A stretch of 64,000 nucleotides of DNA from Bactericera cockerelli (Eukaryota; Arthropoda; Insecta; Hemiptera; Triozidae), in assembly GCA_024516035.1 (NCBI GenBank), contig CM044958.1:7182362-7246361 (forward strand). The letters are read 5' to 3'. Shown here one piece after another: positions 1 through 11,565 of the stretch; within the stretch, counting starts at the first letter, position 1, and each line of letters opens with the position of its first letter. The notes beneath the pieces are model-generated. The model saw nothing but the letters and a program-made list of their open reading frames with translations. It was not told where the DNA came from and did not search any database. The translations under genes and the position numbers were made by a program.

Positions 1-34
1 GAAAGTGATTGACACAAACATGATAACTTTTAAT
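1..34 (+). repeat. SINE A 3' tail, cut by window edge
   Basis: The first bases match the tail of the commonest repeat here (gaaagtgattgacacaaa, compare 51754-51782). The tRNA-like head would lie outside the window. Confidence 0.7.
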
Positions 35-447
35 TTCAAGATATTTGTCTTATATTTTTCCCAACATCTAATCAAGACTTCTCTCTTATAACTTACCACA
101 ATTATGAATCCAAATCACAAAATAATCCTCGATGCAGTCTAAGAACTCTTTGTGCAAATCTAATTTGTTTCTCCTTCCCAGGGATTAGTCCCGCTGATTA
201 GAATCTTGCTGACTTACATTACCGTCTGAGTTTGCAGCCAAGTCGCTGCGGCGTAATGAGTGTAATTGCGTTATGCACGCCCGAGTGAGTCAGCACAATG
301 CAATGTTTAATGCTGATTTCTTCCGCTCGGAGGCAGAATGGGAAGGATTAAGGAACTCGTCACAGATTCTCGGTGTCTTCGTTTGAGAAGTGAAGAGACA
401 GTTACACAAAAGAGTCCGTTTTTAAGCTAGATAACTGTTGGAATCAT
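35..447. other. No feature recognised
   Basis: Mixed-composition DNA with no long open frame, repeat match or RNA-like fold that I can see. It is somewhat less AT-rich than its surroundings at 200-360. Confidence 0.5.
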
Positions 448-590
448 CGACCTCAGTAGCTCGATCGATAAGGCGGCGGACTTGTAATCTGGAGGTCGGC
501 GGTGCGAGTCCTATGAAGCAAAAAAATGGTAGATCAAGTTTGATTAGTTGTGAGATCATGATGTAAACGTGATAAACAAAAACTAAGTAA
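448..590 (+). repeat. SINE A (tRNA-derived)
   Basis: A tRNA-like head opens with cgacctcagtagctcgatcg. Downstream are a degenerate B-box (ggtgcgagtcc) and a non-tRNA body ending near a 'gtgataaacaaaaac' tail. At least 15 other copies share this layout. The body is diverged from the other copies, so this looks old. Confidence 0.8.
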
Positions 591-700
591 AGAGAACTAA
601 TTTTAAGTCAAAAAACGCTTGCATACGAGTCTGCAACCATTGGGACATTTTCATCTTTACTATTCAAGGTCTGAAACTCAACTGACCAAATTTCGTATTT

Positions 701-820
701 TGCGCATGACACATATTGTGCGCATGACACATACTTCTTCTCTTCTCTCTTTTTATAATTTAATATTTCGTTACATAATTTCGTTACATAATTTCGTCAC
801 ATAATTTCGTTACATAATTT
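701..820. repeat. Two short tandem repeats
   Basis: At 701-733 a 15-base word (tgcgcatgacacata) occurs twice with an 18-bp period. At 769-820 a 13-bp unit (cgttacataattt) occurs four times, with one substitution in copy three. Confidence 0.9.
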
Positions 821-1500
821 TGGTTATGTGCCAGAGCAAAGACATGAAAATGTCAAAACGGTATACCGGTTTAGGTAACGGTTTATCGCTGTATGTAACG
901 GCCGAAACGGATAAATTCTGACCGAGTTTTTCCGTTCCGGCTTGGCCTGTTTGTAAAGGTAAACTGCCCTGAAGTAATGCGAAAGGGGTTCCGGGGGCTC
1001 CGGGGCACAGCTACCTTTTTACTTTACTTATCCTATAGAAACGAAAGTTATAATAAATTTATAGAAACACACTACATTTTCGATCGTCAGTTTTTTTCTT
1101 TCTCTTTTCAAGCATGGGACTAGAGAGGAGGTAGAAATCAATTATGTATTTTCTAAATTAGCACGCAGCACGCTATCTCATTACAAATATTTCATTTCCA
1201 ATCAGCATTATCATCAGCAGGACGGAAGCTTTTCTTGTACTGCACTAATTGCATCTGAATCAATGAAGAACTTGTATGTATAGGTAATGGTATCACTCAG
1301 GGGAGAGGGAAGAGGGGTTGTCTTTCAAGTGCTTTTTTGTAAATGTTTGATTTTCATCTACCGAGAATATTCTTAGAATTGGCTATCTCACGTCACAAAA
1401 TGAACTGTGAATATTGTGGCAGTTTTATAAGGAAGTATTCCTTCGTAGGTACCTACTTAAAATTTCAAGGACATCGACTACCAAGCATTGCTAGTCGATT
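821..1500. other. No feature recognised
   Basis: Contains a GC-richer patch (840-1010) with repeated 'acgg/ccgg' words, but no gene or known repeat is visible. A short open frame at 1343-1525 has no recognisable protein content. Confidence 0.5.
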
Positions 1501-1504
1501 GGGT

Positions 1505-1715
1505 GACGGCCATGTTGACTTGTAATGTAAACAATCTAGCGCATAGATCCGTGATCTGTGGATCGGATCCCACCCAATGCTTGGATTTTTTTCTCATTTA
1601 TTTGAGTATATGACCACGTAATGATACAACTCTGAGGGTCAGGTACTCAAGTGGTAGAAAATGCTTTGAGCATTAATTTCGCCTGGCAGTTATCTTCCAC
1701 TAAAGAGATAGATAA
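1505..1715 (+). repeat. SINE B (tRNA-derived), diverged
   Basis: Carries the SINE B landmarks in order: a tRNA-like head with a degraded B-box region (gatcggatcccaccc), 'ctcattt.tttgagtatatgacca', 'ctctgagggtcaggt', 'gtagaaaatgctttgagcatta' split over two words, and 'ccactaaagag'. The head is poorly preserved. Confidence 0.75.
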
Positions 1716-2520
1716 CTCTATTTTACTTCCTTCTTTTGCCTCCTATACAATATATCACTTTAATTTTTTTTTTTTTTTTGCATTTTTTTTTTAATTTTGG
1801 AAGTTGGCATTCATTTCTACAAAGATTTAGAAAAATCAAAAACCGATTAAAGCAAATAATATTATAGAATACTGAACAATAAAAAAATACAAAGCATACA
1901 TACATAAAGTACAAAGACATTTTACCAACAAACAAACAAAAAATACAGAACATACATAAAATACAAAAAGACAGAAAATGCAGAAAATCAAACTATACTT
2001 TTACCTGTTATAAATCTATTTTCCTCATAAGTTCAATGCTCCTTCTTTTTTCCTCCTACTTATAAAGTTTTCTTCCTCCTCCTCCTCCTCCTCCTCCTCC
2101 TCCTCCCCCTTCCCCAATTTATTTTACTTGATAAGTTTTACTAATCATCCTTCCGTTTCTCATCAGACAATTGAAGCAAACTTGGTCGTCTAATTTCCCT
2201 CCTTCTTTGCCTCCTCCACCTCCAGCACCTCTTTGTCTTCCTCATTCTGCTTCCTCATTTTACTTCTCCTCTACCTCCTCCTCCTATACATTTTACTCCT
2301 CCTTTTCCCGTCCCATTCTCTTCGTTCTCTACGCCCCCTTTTTCCTCTTTTATTTTACCCCTCTTTCTTTTCATAGTAGTGCAACGTGCTTGTATTCTGT
2401 CTTCTTTTTTTGTTGAAGATGAGTGTTTCACAGCCTTTTTTTATTTCCGGCCTTGTGGACGGGACGCTTGTGGTCTGTTTTGTAGATTGCCCATCCCGCG
2501 AAATAGCCCCCCCCCCCCCT
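1716..2520. repeat. T- and C-rich low-complexity stretch
   Basis: Poly-T near 1766-1792, a (CCT)n tract at 2073-2108, pyrimidine-rich DNA to about 2400, and a run of 13 C at 2507-2519. Open frames here are composition artefacts (poly Ser/Phe/Pro). Confidence 0.8.
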
Positions 2521-2745
2521 TTTGGTTCCCATTTAGGTGCTGAGTAAACACGAGCGCACCGGAAGGTATCCTTTTTTTTCTCTTTTGAAGCACTCTAACT
2601 AGGCCTTACACCTGTCATTCGTGCTGAAGGTATCCTTTACAAACATCCTGTATCTATTTAATAAATTGTTTTGGCCGGCTCTAATGTTCGAACCGGGGCC
2701 TTCCGCGTGGCAAGCAAGTATCTTACCATTGAGCTAATCTTTTGT
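2521..2745 (-). repeat. SINE E (tRNA-derived), minus strand
   Basis: On the minus strand a tRNA-like head (tagctcaatggtaagatac, then ggttcgaac) is followed by a body that ends with the 'cacctaaatgggaacc' word also seen at 28090-28105 and 54660-54680. The middle has an unrelated or diverged stretch of about 100 bp. Confidence 0.7.
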
Positions 2746-2920
2746 TGCCTTTTTATTATCTAAATCTCTTTCTCATCTCTTCTTCACTTACTCGGTCCTT
2801 CTCTATCACTCTCACTCTCCCCCTCTTTCTTTCTCTTTGTCCCACTCACTCTCCCTCTCTCCTACCTCCCCTCTCCCCTTTCTCGCAAAAATATGCAAAT
2901 TTCCGTTCTCTTTCTCTCTT

Positions 2921-2954
<34 letters not shown>

Positions 2955-3065
2955 CGCTCTTCTTATCACTTTCATCTTCCATTATCTCCTCAATCATATG
3001 CAATCCTTTGTATCTTTTCCTTTTAAAATCCTGTAATGCCTAAAGTTTCTTCAATTTTTCTTGAA
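2746..3065. repeat. Pyrimidine-rich tract with (CT)n
   Basis: Dense C/T DNA, with uninterrupted (CT)14 at 2924-2951. Overlapping open frames on both strands (Ser/Leu-rich or Arg/Glu-rich) come from the dinucleotide repeat. Confidence 0.85.
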
Positions 3066-5304
3066 TGAATACAGGGTGATATAAAAAATGTAATTTATTT
3101 TTACAAATAATGTCAACATACAAGGTAAATGTCACTTTCTTCACCAGCGTTCTCAGAAAAAAAGCACAAAAATCATGGTCGGCACTAGGCAACGAATTCC
3201 ATTGATTTATTATTCAAGCACCATGAAAAAAAACCATTTTTAAATATCTGTTGTAAATTATATTTGTATGATAAAATGCAATGGTACTTTGTGCGCATTA
3301 AAAAGTAATATTATCAATACTAGGACGTTCAGCCGTACAATGTGGCTGTAGGATTTTCAGATCCCGTTAAACAATGTGAACCATTTGTCAAACAAAGTTT
3401 ATGTTTTTGAGTTAGTTATTTTTTGAGAAAAGGTAAAGTGAACGAACAGAAAACGTATGCCTTGTTTATACTGCCGAGGTACGACTGAAAAGTCCCTTTA
3501 CTCCAGCAGTCAAACAGGTTTTATTTATATATTTTATGGGAGAAAGAAAAAGAACATTATGAGCAATCGAATATTATGAGAAAAAAACTCTCATTCGTTT
3601 TTTTTCTCCATCCTAACCCTGTATTATTTGTTAATTATTTCGTCATAAAGAAAATGCATCTTATTAATAACTTTGCGGTCTAGAAAGGTTCACAATGGAG
3701 TTCCTCGCAGATATTCCAAAATGTCTGTTCCTCAATTAAAACGTCTGTTCCAATCACATTAGTATCTCTGTTGAAATTAGCATCATGAAAACTTTTCCTT
3801 TGTGTTTTTGTAAATTTAAATTGAATTTTGTTAAAACTTAGGGCAACTCTTTCAGATGTCTGTTTGTTGTTTTTGGTTAATATCTGAAGGGCGAGTTTGT
3901 CAGGATTAGGTTTAGGTAATTTTTCTTTCTTCTTTTCATTGTTCTCCTTTTTCCTTTTCTTTGGTTCTTCTCACTCTTCCTTTCTACATCTTTTTTCTCA
4001 TGAAGCACTTGAACAAATTCTTCCATTTTACTTTCTTTACTTCCACTCTTCTTTTCTATTTATTAATTATTTTCTCATTGTGCTTATCTGAGCTAGGCTT
4101 TTTTAAGATTGTCAATTGCATTTCTTAGTTCTCCAATTTGGATATCATTATTATTACTATACTATGTTTTCTTGGCAACCTAATAAGTTCGAGGGACATG
4201 TCGTTATCAAGCCTTAATCAGAAAATTGGTTAGGATGTTTGGTATTTTTTATTAGTTATTATTTACGAGTATATTGTGTACTTAGAATATTTGTTTGACT
4301 GAAATTGTTTCATTATTTTTATTTTACACAAAAACTTATACAATTGTGCACGCATGTAAATATTGCAAAAGTAATTACATTCGTCTGAAGTTGTGATGAA
4401 TCATCAAGTCTTCCCCATTGATGTCCCCTCTCTTAGAACATGCGACAACCAGCGTGACATCATTAAAAGTCCTTCCGGAATTTTAACGATCATTTCAACA
4501 TTTTTATCTCCCATGCCAAATTTACAACTCTAATAGTGTGTACATGTACAATTGTACATTCTATATCCTGTGTATATGTACATTATATGTATATCTTAAG
4601 TCAAATTATTATCGCCCTTCATCAATCAATCTAATTGGGCTTCTCTCCTCAAGGGTTGGTCCTCCCCAAATAATTTGAAGCTCTAGAAATTTCAATTACA
4701 CATTCCGTAAAATTTAGTCTACAAGTCCTCTGATATTGCTCGTTCATTGATAAATGGGATTTTGGATTGAGTGATGAAACCATTTCTGAAAGTCCGTGTG
4801 TGAAAACATTATATGTGGAAGGTATGTTTTGGGGTTAGTGTTTAACAATCGAATTTTTTTTCGAGATATCGGTACATATTTTTCAAATTAATTATAAATC
4901 CTGACGTTTTTAAGTAGGTACATCAGAAAAAAATTGTTGTTAAAGATGTTTTTGAAATGTTGTAACTTTCTTTATCTTGCACAACTTGTTATCGACAGGC
5001 CTTTTTGTTAGAGCCGATCCCCTTTAAAATGTAAAAGAAGATTATGTGATGGACACTACATAAATTAAACAAAAATAATTCCATGTCAGATATTTATTAT
5101 TATTAGCACAGAGGTAAGGTGTTAACCCCTTCAAAAGCCCAAGGGTGTTATTCCAGGTGATTCAAGTGCTATAAATTTTGAACCCTTTCGCCCGAGCTTA
5201 CCTAATCCGATTAGAGCTGAAATTTTCATGATAATAATTGGAAAGCGAAATTATGAGTAGCTACTGGGTGGACTTTGAAACAGAAGATTGTGAAAGGTTT
5301 CAAG
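3066..5304. other. No feature recognised (2.2 kb)
   Basis: AT-rich DNA with no coding signal. A CAGGGTG word preceded by 'aata' at 3073 resembles the ends of the foldback elements described below, but I found no matching inverted partner. A short self-complementary patch (tgtacaattgtaca) lies at about 4546. Confidence 0.5.
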
Positions 5305-5377
5305 GGTTGTAGAAAATGCTTTGAGCATTAACCTCACCTGGTGGTTACCTTCCAATAAAGAGTATTATTATTATTTT
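5305..5377 (+). repeat. SINE B 3' fragment
   Basis: Matches only the 3' third: 'gtagaaaatgctttgagcat', 'cctggtggttaccttcca' and a (tta)n tail. The head is absent, as expected from 5' truncation. Confidence 0.8.
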
Positions 5378-6456
5378 TCGGTTGAGTTGGTGAGTTACTT
5401 GAGGATGTAAAGAGATGATTTCCCTTCTCTCTTTTTCTCATTTTATATTTCCTTTCATTTTTTTTGCTTATCATATTATTTTATTTTTTGTTTTCCTCTC
5501 ATTTTTATTTCTCTTTTTGTCTGTTTTTATTCCTTTCTGACCTTTCTCCTTCTTTATTTTAAATCGTACATTTTACTGGGAGTTATCTAATATTTATTTA
5601 CGGTATTGTCATCATGCTGAAATTATTGAAAAAATAAATAAATAGATAATCATTATTTACACCCTGTATATTAGAAACATGGTATGGTCAAGTTTCCTTT
5701 CCTCTCTCTGATATTATAAATTAAACTTTTACGTATTAAGAAAGTTTTACCGATACCAAAATACCGAATAATCTCCGTATGCATTACTCGGGGTGTGCAG
5801 TCCTTTGGCCCCACACTCAGGATCTGTGCAGGCATGGCCATTTTTAATAACTCTAGAAGTTTGAACTTGTGCATTTCATTATGGTATTTGTTCAATTTCT
5901 CGAAGTCACTTTTGCTCATTTGTTATCGTCGTGAAAGTTTGAACTTGCAGATTCGATGGTATTGCATTATTTGTTCAAATCCTTAAGGCCATTTGACTTT
6001 GTAGAACAGGTGAGCTTATTGCGGGATGGACTGTTGTTTTGAGCGGGAGGGCGGGAGATGAAAAGGTTAATTTTCAACCAGACCTAAGGCCTAAAATAAA
6101 CCACACCACAGCAATGGGTTAAATCGAGATGATTTATGAGTTCGGAAAAGCATTAAGCACACTTTCTAAATTACATACTTTTTTCGGGTTAATGTACTTT
6201 TTTTGAGAAGAAAAAACATGAAAAATGGGGGCTGGGGATTTCGGGATTTTGTGCGAAATGAGTTTGGGAGATAATTAGGTTTTGTTTTTTTATTTGAATA
6301 GTTCACCGCTCACCTGTAGATGTAAATGGGGTCATTAGTGTCTGTTTTATCTTGAAACCTTCCATTTATTTCATTTTCTTGTTTGTCTCTTTTTTTTACA
6401 TTTTTCTTCACGGAAGGCATATTTAAAGACCTAGACAAGGTACCTTGGCTGAAGTT
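5378..6456. other. No feature recognised
   Basis: AT-rich. 'caccctgtata' at 5660-5671 is another isolated foldback-type end word. The 82-codon minus frame at 5671-5919 has no recognisable domain. Confidence 0.5.
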
Positions 6457-6490
6457 GAAATGCCTAGTAACCTAAGTTACTAGGCATTTC
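6457..6490. repeat. Perfect 15-bp hairpin
   Basis: Arms gaaatgcctagtaac and gttactaggcatttc are exactly complementary around a 4-base loop (ctaa). No flanking element is evident. Confidence 0.9.
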
Positions 6491-7190
6491 ATGCATGGTA
6501 ACTTAGCTTCAATCTGAGTGGTGTAGGAATTTCTCTGCTCTTTCCTTGGATGTTAGGGGTCAATTAATATCTCGTGAGAAATATGAGTAGCTGCTTTAAT
6601 CTGAGCAGCGACCAGGGACGGAACTATAGGAAAAAGCGAGATATTAGGATATGAAAGATGCGGAAACGTCGTACAATTCTGCGGTACCCACTAAAATTGT
6701 GATATAATTACACAAAGAAACACATTTATTTATTTAAATAATACACAATAAAGGTATCCCATTTTTTATGTTAAACGTGGTTTGCACAATATTAAATTTG
6801 AAACATTCTTGGTAAACTCGGTGCACCGCAGATACATAACAAACACCACACACAAAATATTTTCAGAACGCAATATTAGTAAATTCATACTAAATAAAAA
6901 GAGCCACAAAAAAATTCATGTTCATGCTAGACATTTCGCAGTTTAATTAAATACGTCCCCTCATACATAGCGTCCTGTCAGACAACTTTGATATCTGTGG
7001 TTTCGACACCACCTTTCTTTCACCCGCTGCACCACCAAACCTCTCCCCAAAAAACCTCCTGCAACCACCATATTCTCCTCCGCCGTGCAAAACTACCTCC
7101 ACCTAGCAAATCATCTACCTAATGCCTCCACAACATTGTTCACACGGACAGGGTGAAAGAGTGCTGATGTAGAAACAGTACAAAGAGGAA
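6491..7190. other. No feature recognised
   Basis: AT-rich to about 6950, then a C/A-rich patch (7000-7100). 'cccactaaaattgtgat' at 6689-6705 recurs at 20227 and may be a worn SINE A tail. Confidence 0.45.
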
Positions 7191-7194
7191 CAAA

Positions 7195-7330
7195 GAAGAG
7201 AATGCCAAAAGCATTATCACCACCCTTGATCAAACTTTGTTTATCTTTAATTAATTTTATTATACCTTTTGACTGCACCTGTATATAAAAAATTGTAAAT
7301 AAAGATTGATCTAAATTGTTGAATACAATT
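7195..7330. repeat. Interspersed repeat, copy 1 of 2
   Basis: About 130 bp matches 45541-45660 in order: 'gcattatcaccacccttgat', 'aaactttgtttat', 'accttttgactgc', 'ttgtaaataaagatt' and 'aaattgttgaata'. The 'aataaag' near the end suggests the 3' end of a retroelement transcript on the plus strand, but no coding remnant confirms it. Confidence 0.65.
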
Positions 7331-7404
7331 TGGGCGAAATTTTCGTTGAATTGGGAAGGGGGCTTTGTTGATGACCAATTCAAGCTCTACAATAGGTAAC
7401 TTTA

Positions 7405-7504
7405 CCACAGCCGAGAGCCGCCATTCCGGAAAACTTCATCCTTCATTTTGGAATATTGAAGGGGTCTGCGGTTGCGACGTTCAATCACACTCCGGTGTGA
7501 CAAT
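7405..7504. repeat. 100-bp direct repeat, left copy
   Basis: Starts ccacagccgagagccgccat and ends cactccggtgtgacaat. A 99-bp near-identical copy lies at 7729-7827, and SINE C lies exactly between the two. Confidence 0.92.
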
Positions 7505-7721
7505 AATAATAATAATAATAATAATATCGCCTTATTTAAACTGCCCGATTAGGACTGTAAAAGTCCCATTATTCCAGCAGTAAGCCCAAGACATATTATT
7601 ATGTGGTAAAAATTCCAAATGGGAGGATAACTTGTCATGTCTCGGCTGGGTTTCGAACCCACGACCTCTGGAATCTCTGGATTCACAGAGTGCCGCCTTT
7701 ACCACTGAGCTACCGGGACAG
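7505..7721 (-). repeat. SINE C (tRNA-derived), minus strand
   Basis: The minus strand begins tctgtcccggtagctcagtg (A-box-like), has a B-box 'gggttcgaaacc', a body with 'gacatgacaagttatcctcc', and a 3' (att)n/(aat)n tail at 7505-7525. A second copy is at 58022-58222. The cloverleaf is not closed by a proper acceptor stem, so I call it a SINE rather than a tRNA gene. Confidence 0.85.
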
Positions 7722-7728
7722 ATCTTTT

Positions 7729-7827
7729 CCACAGCCGAGAGCCGCCATTCCGGAAAACTTCATCCGTATTTTGGAATATCGGAGGGGTCTGCGGTTGCGA
7801 CGTTCAATCACACTCCGGTGTGACAAT
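7729..7827. repeat. 100-bp direct repeat, right copy
   Basis: Right-hand partner of 7405-7504, with a few substitutions and a small length difference. It is far longer than a normal SINE target duplication. Confidence 0.92.
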
Positions 7828-7940
7828 GTTCAGTTGATGTGACGTGGAATGCGACGCACATTCCTGCCCCTGTGGATGGTTCTCAAGTTAAAGGGACTTT
7901 GTGGCCAAATGGTCGCCCAAGTCACATTGGCAGTCAAGAG

Positions 7941-8072
7941 TTTAATAATAATGTTAATAACAATCCTTAATGAAAGGTAACCACCAGGCGAGTTTAATGC
8001 TCGAAGCATTTTCTACCACCTAATCCTCAAGAGTCTCATTATGATGTGGGCACAAACTCAATTTAATGAGGT
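7941..8072 (-). repeat. SINE B, minus strand, 3' part
   Basis: In reverse orientation: 'ggtaaccaccaggcgag', 'gcattttctaccacctaa', 'gagtctcattatgatgtggg' and 'cacaaactcaa'. The tRNA-like head is missing. Confidence 0.85.
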
Positions 8073-8642
8073 TTACATCCACTATGATCCAAATAATTGC
8101 GAAAACAGGTATTTATTGGAAATCTAAAGTTATTTTGAACAAAGTCAATCGGGTTTCATGAACAATAAAGATGTTGTTATTAAATTTGCAAAGGTCAGAC
8201 AGTCACAAAAAAGTCTTCAAGAAAAATGAATTTTTGCTAAATGTCAATATTGCCAGCAAATTTTTACTGTATTTGATCAAATAATTATGTCTAAGCCAGC
8301 GTCGATGGCCAATACACGAATGATCGTTTTGTCACTGAATTTAAGCAAAGCCCTAACAAGGTTGGGGCTTGTATAAGTGACCATTCAAAGTTAAAACCTC
8401 GTCATACCGGCTAATTCCGGTCCCACTGAGGTAAATTTGAGTAGCTGGTGAGTGTGTTTTCTGTGAATGGTACATAGGGTGACCATGTTTTATACATGAA
8501 GAATTTTGTACTCTGTACTTTATTTTCTATAATTGTACATGGGTCATTTCAAATGGCCCCATATTTTGGAACTTTGGATTACAAAGGGTTTTGAGTAGAA
8601 TAGAACTGTATGTAATGAACTGAAGAGAACTGAGTGAGTACT
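8073..8642. other. No feature recognised
   Basis: AT-rich DNA with no clear repeat match or coding signal. Confidence 0.5.
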
Positions 8643-8765
8643 GAATAGTATCAGACTTGTAACCTGGAGATCGGTGGTTCAAGTTTCGGTTTCAGCGTAA
8701 ATTTAGTAAAGTGAGATGGAGTAGTTGTGATATCACGTAATTGATTAACACAAATAAGATAATTA
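8643..8765 (+). repeat. SINE A, 5'-truncated
   Basis: Starts inside the head (agacttgtaacctggagatc), keeps the B-box-like 'ggttcaagt', then 'tttagtaaag', 'agtagttgtgatatcacg' and the 'gattaacacaaata' tail. Confidence 0.85.
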
Positions 8766-10059
8766 AAAAAAATCGTCGTCATTCTCTTGATTTATTAAGG
8801 ACAAAATCATTTTTTATTTGAAATTTATTAAAGACAAAATAATTAGTTATTTGAAATTTTAGAGTAGTTTCATGTGGTTACCTTGTAGAATAAAAAATAT
8901 CTTGCTGTAGGATTTGTTCAAAATGTTTCAATGCATGTTTTCCCTCTTTTAGTTGAAGAGCCCCAACTCTCGTATCTCTTCTCTCTTACATCCCCACTTA
9001 TTTCCCTTCCTCCCTATCTCTCTCTCCCTCGCCAATCTCTCTATTCCACTCAATTATTACCTTTCACCCCCTAAGCTCTAAGGCAGAGCAATGATGGAAC
9101 CAGCCAGTTGCCCTCTAGGCCGCGTCGCATGTCATCAATATTGTCAGAAGAGAGGCAAGAGGGGACGAATGTGGATTGAATTTTCATTATTTTCATGAGA
9201 AAAGACACCGGTAGTCTTCTTGTGACGAAGGGGAAAAAGAAGATCATTTGCCCCCCTCTCACCTTCAATCAGTGGTGGAGGAAGACAATTCAAAGAGAGA
9301 TCAGTCGAAACAGAAAAGCGAGGAGTTGTCTGTTGTACTAGATTCAAGGCTGTCGTGAATGTGAGGAGTTGTACCTCTTACTACTACCATACGTGTGTAC
9401 AGTGTATGTATTGGGTGTGTGTGTGTTAGTATATAGGTACTAGTGGAAAAAAAAACTATTATTTTGTTAACTTAGTACTTTAGAATCACTGTATCTTACT
9501 TTGCATTCAGACGTCTAGGAACTCCAGCGTATCCGAGGTGCCGAAAACCCTTGTCAATCATTTTAACAAATCCATAAAACTCCATTGAAAAAAGGTCAGC
9601 ACCCCAAAAAAATATGTAGTTGCTACTAATAAAGTTACCATTTGTTCTGCGATTTTCTTTCATTTTTTTTTTTATTAACAAGCTAATAAATTTAATTTTC
9701 AAAAACCAACCAATCTTATCTCTCAAAACAGTCCCGAGCGTCACCACTGTATTCAAAATAAATAAGAAAATAAAACATGTGTAGAATAAAAATAAGAGGA
9801 AGTAAGCTCAAAAGAAGTCAGGGGGGGGGGGAGGAGGCGTAATATACAGAACAAGGACGAGGAAAAGGAGAAGAACTAGGAGAAGTGGAGGCACAATAAA
9901 GAGAGGGTAGCGGAATTAGTACAAAGACTACAAACGATAATACTGGGGAGTAAGGGAATAGTGCAATGATATAGAAGAAAATGAAGAAAAAAAGAAGAAA
10001 TATTGAAGAATACCGACTAAAAGAAGAAGAACCTAAGAGGACAATGAGGAAGGGGCGGA
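8766..10059. other. No feature recognised
   Basis: Includes a duplicated word around 8800-8860 ('aaggacaaaat.attttttatttgaaattt' type), a mixed-composition patch at 9070-9370 and an 11-G run at 9821-9831. The minus frame 9496-9756 (86 codons) is unrecognised; its last ~25 residues look protein-like but match nothing I know. Confidence 0.45.
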
Positions 10060-10170
10060 ATAAACGTGACTGAGGATGTATTGGGAACGATTTCAAAATT
10101 TCAACCAGATCAAAAGCCTTGTTGAGATCGAAGAATGGGGGAGACGAAACACATGTGAAAGTTCACAAAC
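10060..10170 (-). pseudogene. LINE reverse-transcriptase relic (palm motif)
   Basis: The minus strand at about 10103-10133 reads FFDLNKAFDLVEIL. This fits the pattern around the first catalytic aspartate of non-LTR reverse transcriptases (…DLxKAFDxV…). The same frame runs on as an AT-rich tail towards 9818 without further motif. No YADD box or other RT block is visible on either side, so this is a scrap of a dead LINE, not a gene. The assignment rests on one short motif. Confidence 0.5.
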
Positions 10171-11340
10171 CCCAACATAAACATCTTGCCTTCATGTAGC
10201 GCGCTGTTCAACTTGTTTTGAACAAGCTATTTATGTGTGTTTTTGTTTATTCTGTTTTTAGAACAGTTCTTCAATAACTTTTTTTCTTGTGGTACTTTCC
10301 TATGTTTTCGGGTAATAGCTAAAGATAAAATATGGGCTAGAATGCTAGATCTTACATTTCTAAAAATAACAAGACGATGATATCAATGTGTGTATCTCAA
10401 TTGGGGTTGTTTTCAGTTATTTACTCGAAAGAGATGACATTTTCACTTTTCTTATAATATATTTCTTAAATAGGTAGATGTCCTATTAGATACCCTTACC
10501 ATAGAGGTGCAACTTTTAGACTGTTGTATCTTTCGCTTTTCTGAAAGTATCAAGACTGCAGCACATAGCTTTCAGCATTTGCTACGTCGTCACAAATCTA
10601 GCTTACACCTGTGATTTCTGTTAATCCATTTCAATTCAGTGCCAATTATTACCATATCGCAAAGCTTCAACAATAGCAGCACATATTGAATATATTACTC
10701 AGAAGAAAATCCTCTGCTTGTTTTCTTTGTATTTTAAGTGTTGGAAATTCGCCAGCTTGAGCGTAAATTTTAATCCATGAATTGAAAAGTGTAATTTAGT
10801 TCCCTTTTTAAGATTTGAATTTCTTCTTTTTGTTTGTTGTTGTTCACTTTAAGGAAATACTTTTCTCTCTTTATTATTAATCTTCTGTGGAAGATTAGGA
10901 ATATTTTCTTTATTAAATTTGTGAAAATTGAGAATTTCATTTTCTCTCTCTGTTGAAAAATTTAACGTTCAGAGGTAACTGACAAAATACTCTGTACATT
11001 ACGAGGGAATTCATTTCTAGGAAAGTATAAGGAGTTGTTATGCAAAAACTTCGATTTTCTTTCGAAAGCACTAGAATAAGATTATAAGAAGGTCAGTCAT
11101 ACAGTCATGCATATTTCTACGCTCAGTGGAGTAGAAGACGTACGACCTCCCCATGTGATGGCAGAGAGATTGAGATAGAGTAGACAGGCTTTACTCGAGT
11201 GACAGAACGAGAACTTTTGTGTTCAACGTGTATTCCTGAAAAGTAGAACAATTCTTACATAGAAACAACGGGAAGAGGCAAAGATTTATTTCCAAATAAC
11301 ACCATTATTATCACCATCATCGACGCTTGCTTTTGTGCGT
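10171..11340. other. No feature recognised
   Basis: AT-rich throughout. A small imperfect palindrome (cttgttttgaacaag) lies at about 10213. No coding or repeat match seen. Confidence 0.5.
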
Positions 11341-11565
11341 TTAGAAAATAATAATACTCTTTAGTGGAAGGTAACCAAGTGTGGCTTTAGAAAATAATAA
11401 TAATACTCTTTTGTGGAAGCTAACCAAGTGTGGCTTTAGAAAATAATAATAATACTCTTTTGTGGAAGGTAACCACCAGGCGAGGTTAATGCTCAAAGCA
11501 TTTTCTACCAACTAATCTTGAAGAGTCTTATTATTTGTGGTCACAAACTCAAATCAATGATGTTT
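11341..11565 (-). repeat. SINE B, minus strand, with triplicated tail
   Basis: The reverse-strand SINE B 3' region (ggtaaccaccaggcgagg, gcattttctacca, cttattatttgtggtcacaa) is preceded by its own terminal ~48 bp repeated about three times. The repeated words are 'ttagaaaataataataata', 'ctctt.tgtggaag' and 'taaccaagtgtgg' at 11341, 11387 and 11436. Confidence 0.85.

Noticed and set aside
3073..5671. A 2.6-kb transposon bounded by CAGGGTG and CACCCTG words
   Set aside because: Similarity stops after about 10 bp at each end, so there is no real inverted repeat.
7111..7383. 90-codon minus frame
   Set aside because: Covers an interspersed repeat also found at 45541-45660, where the frame is not kept.
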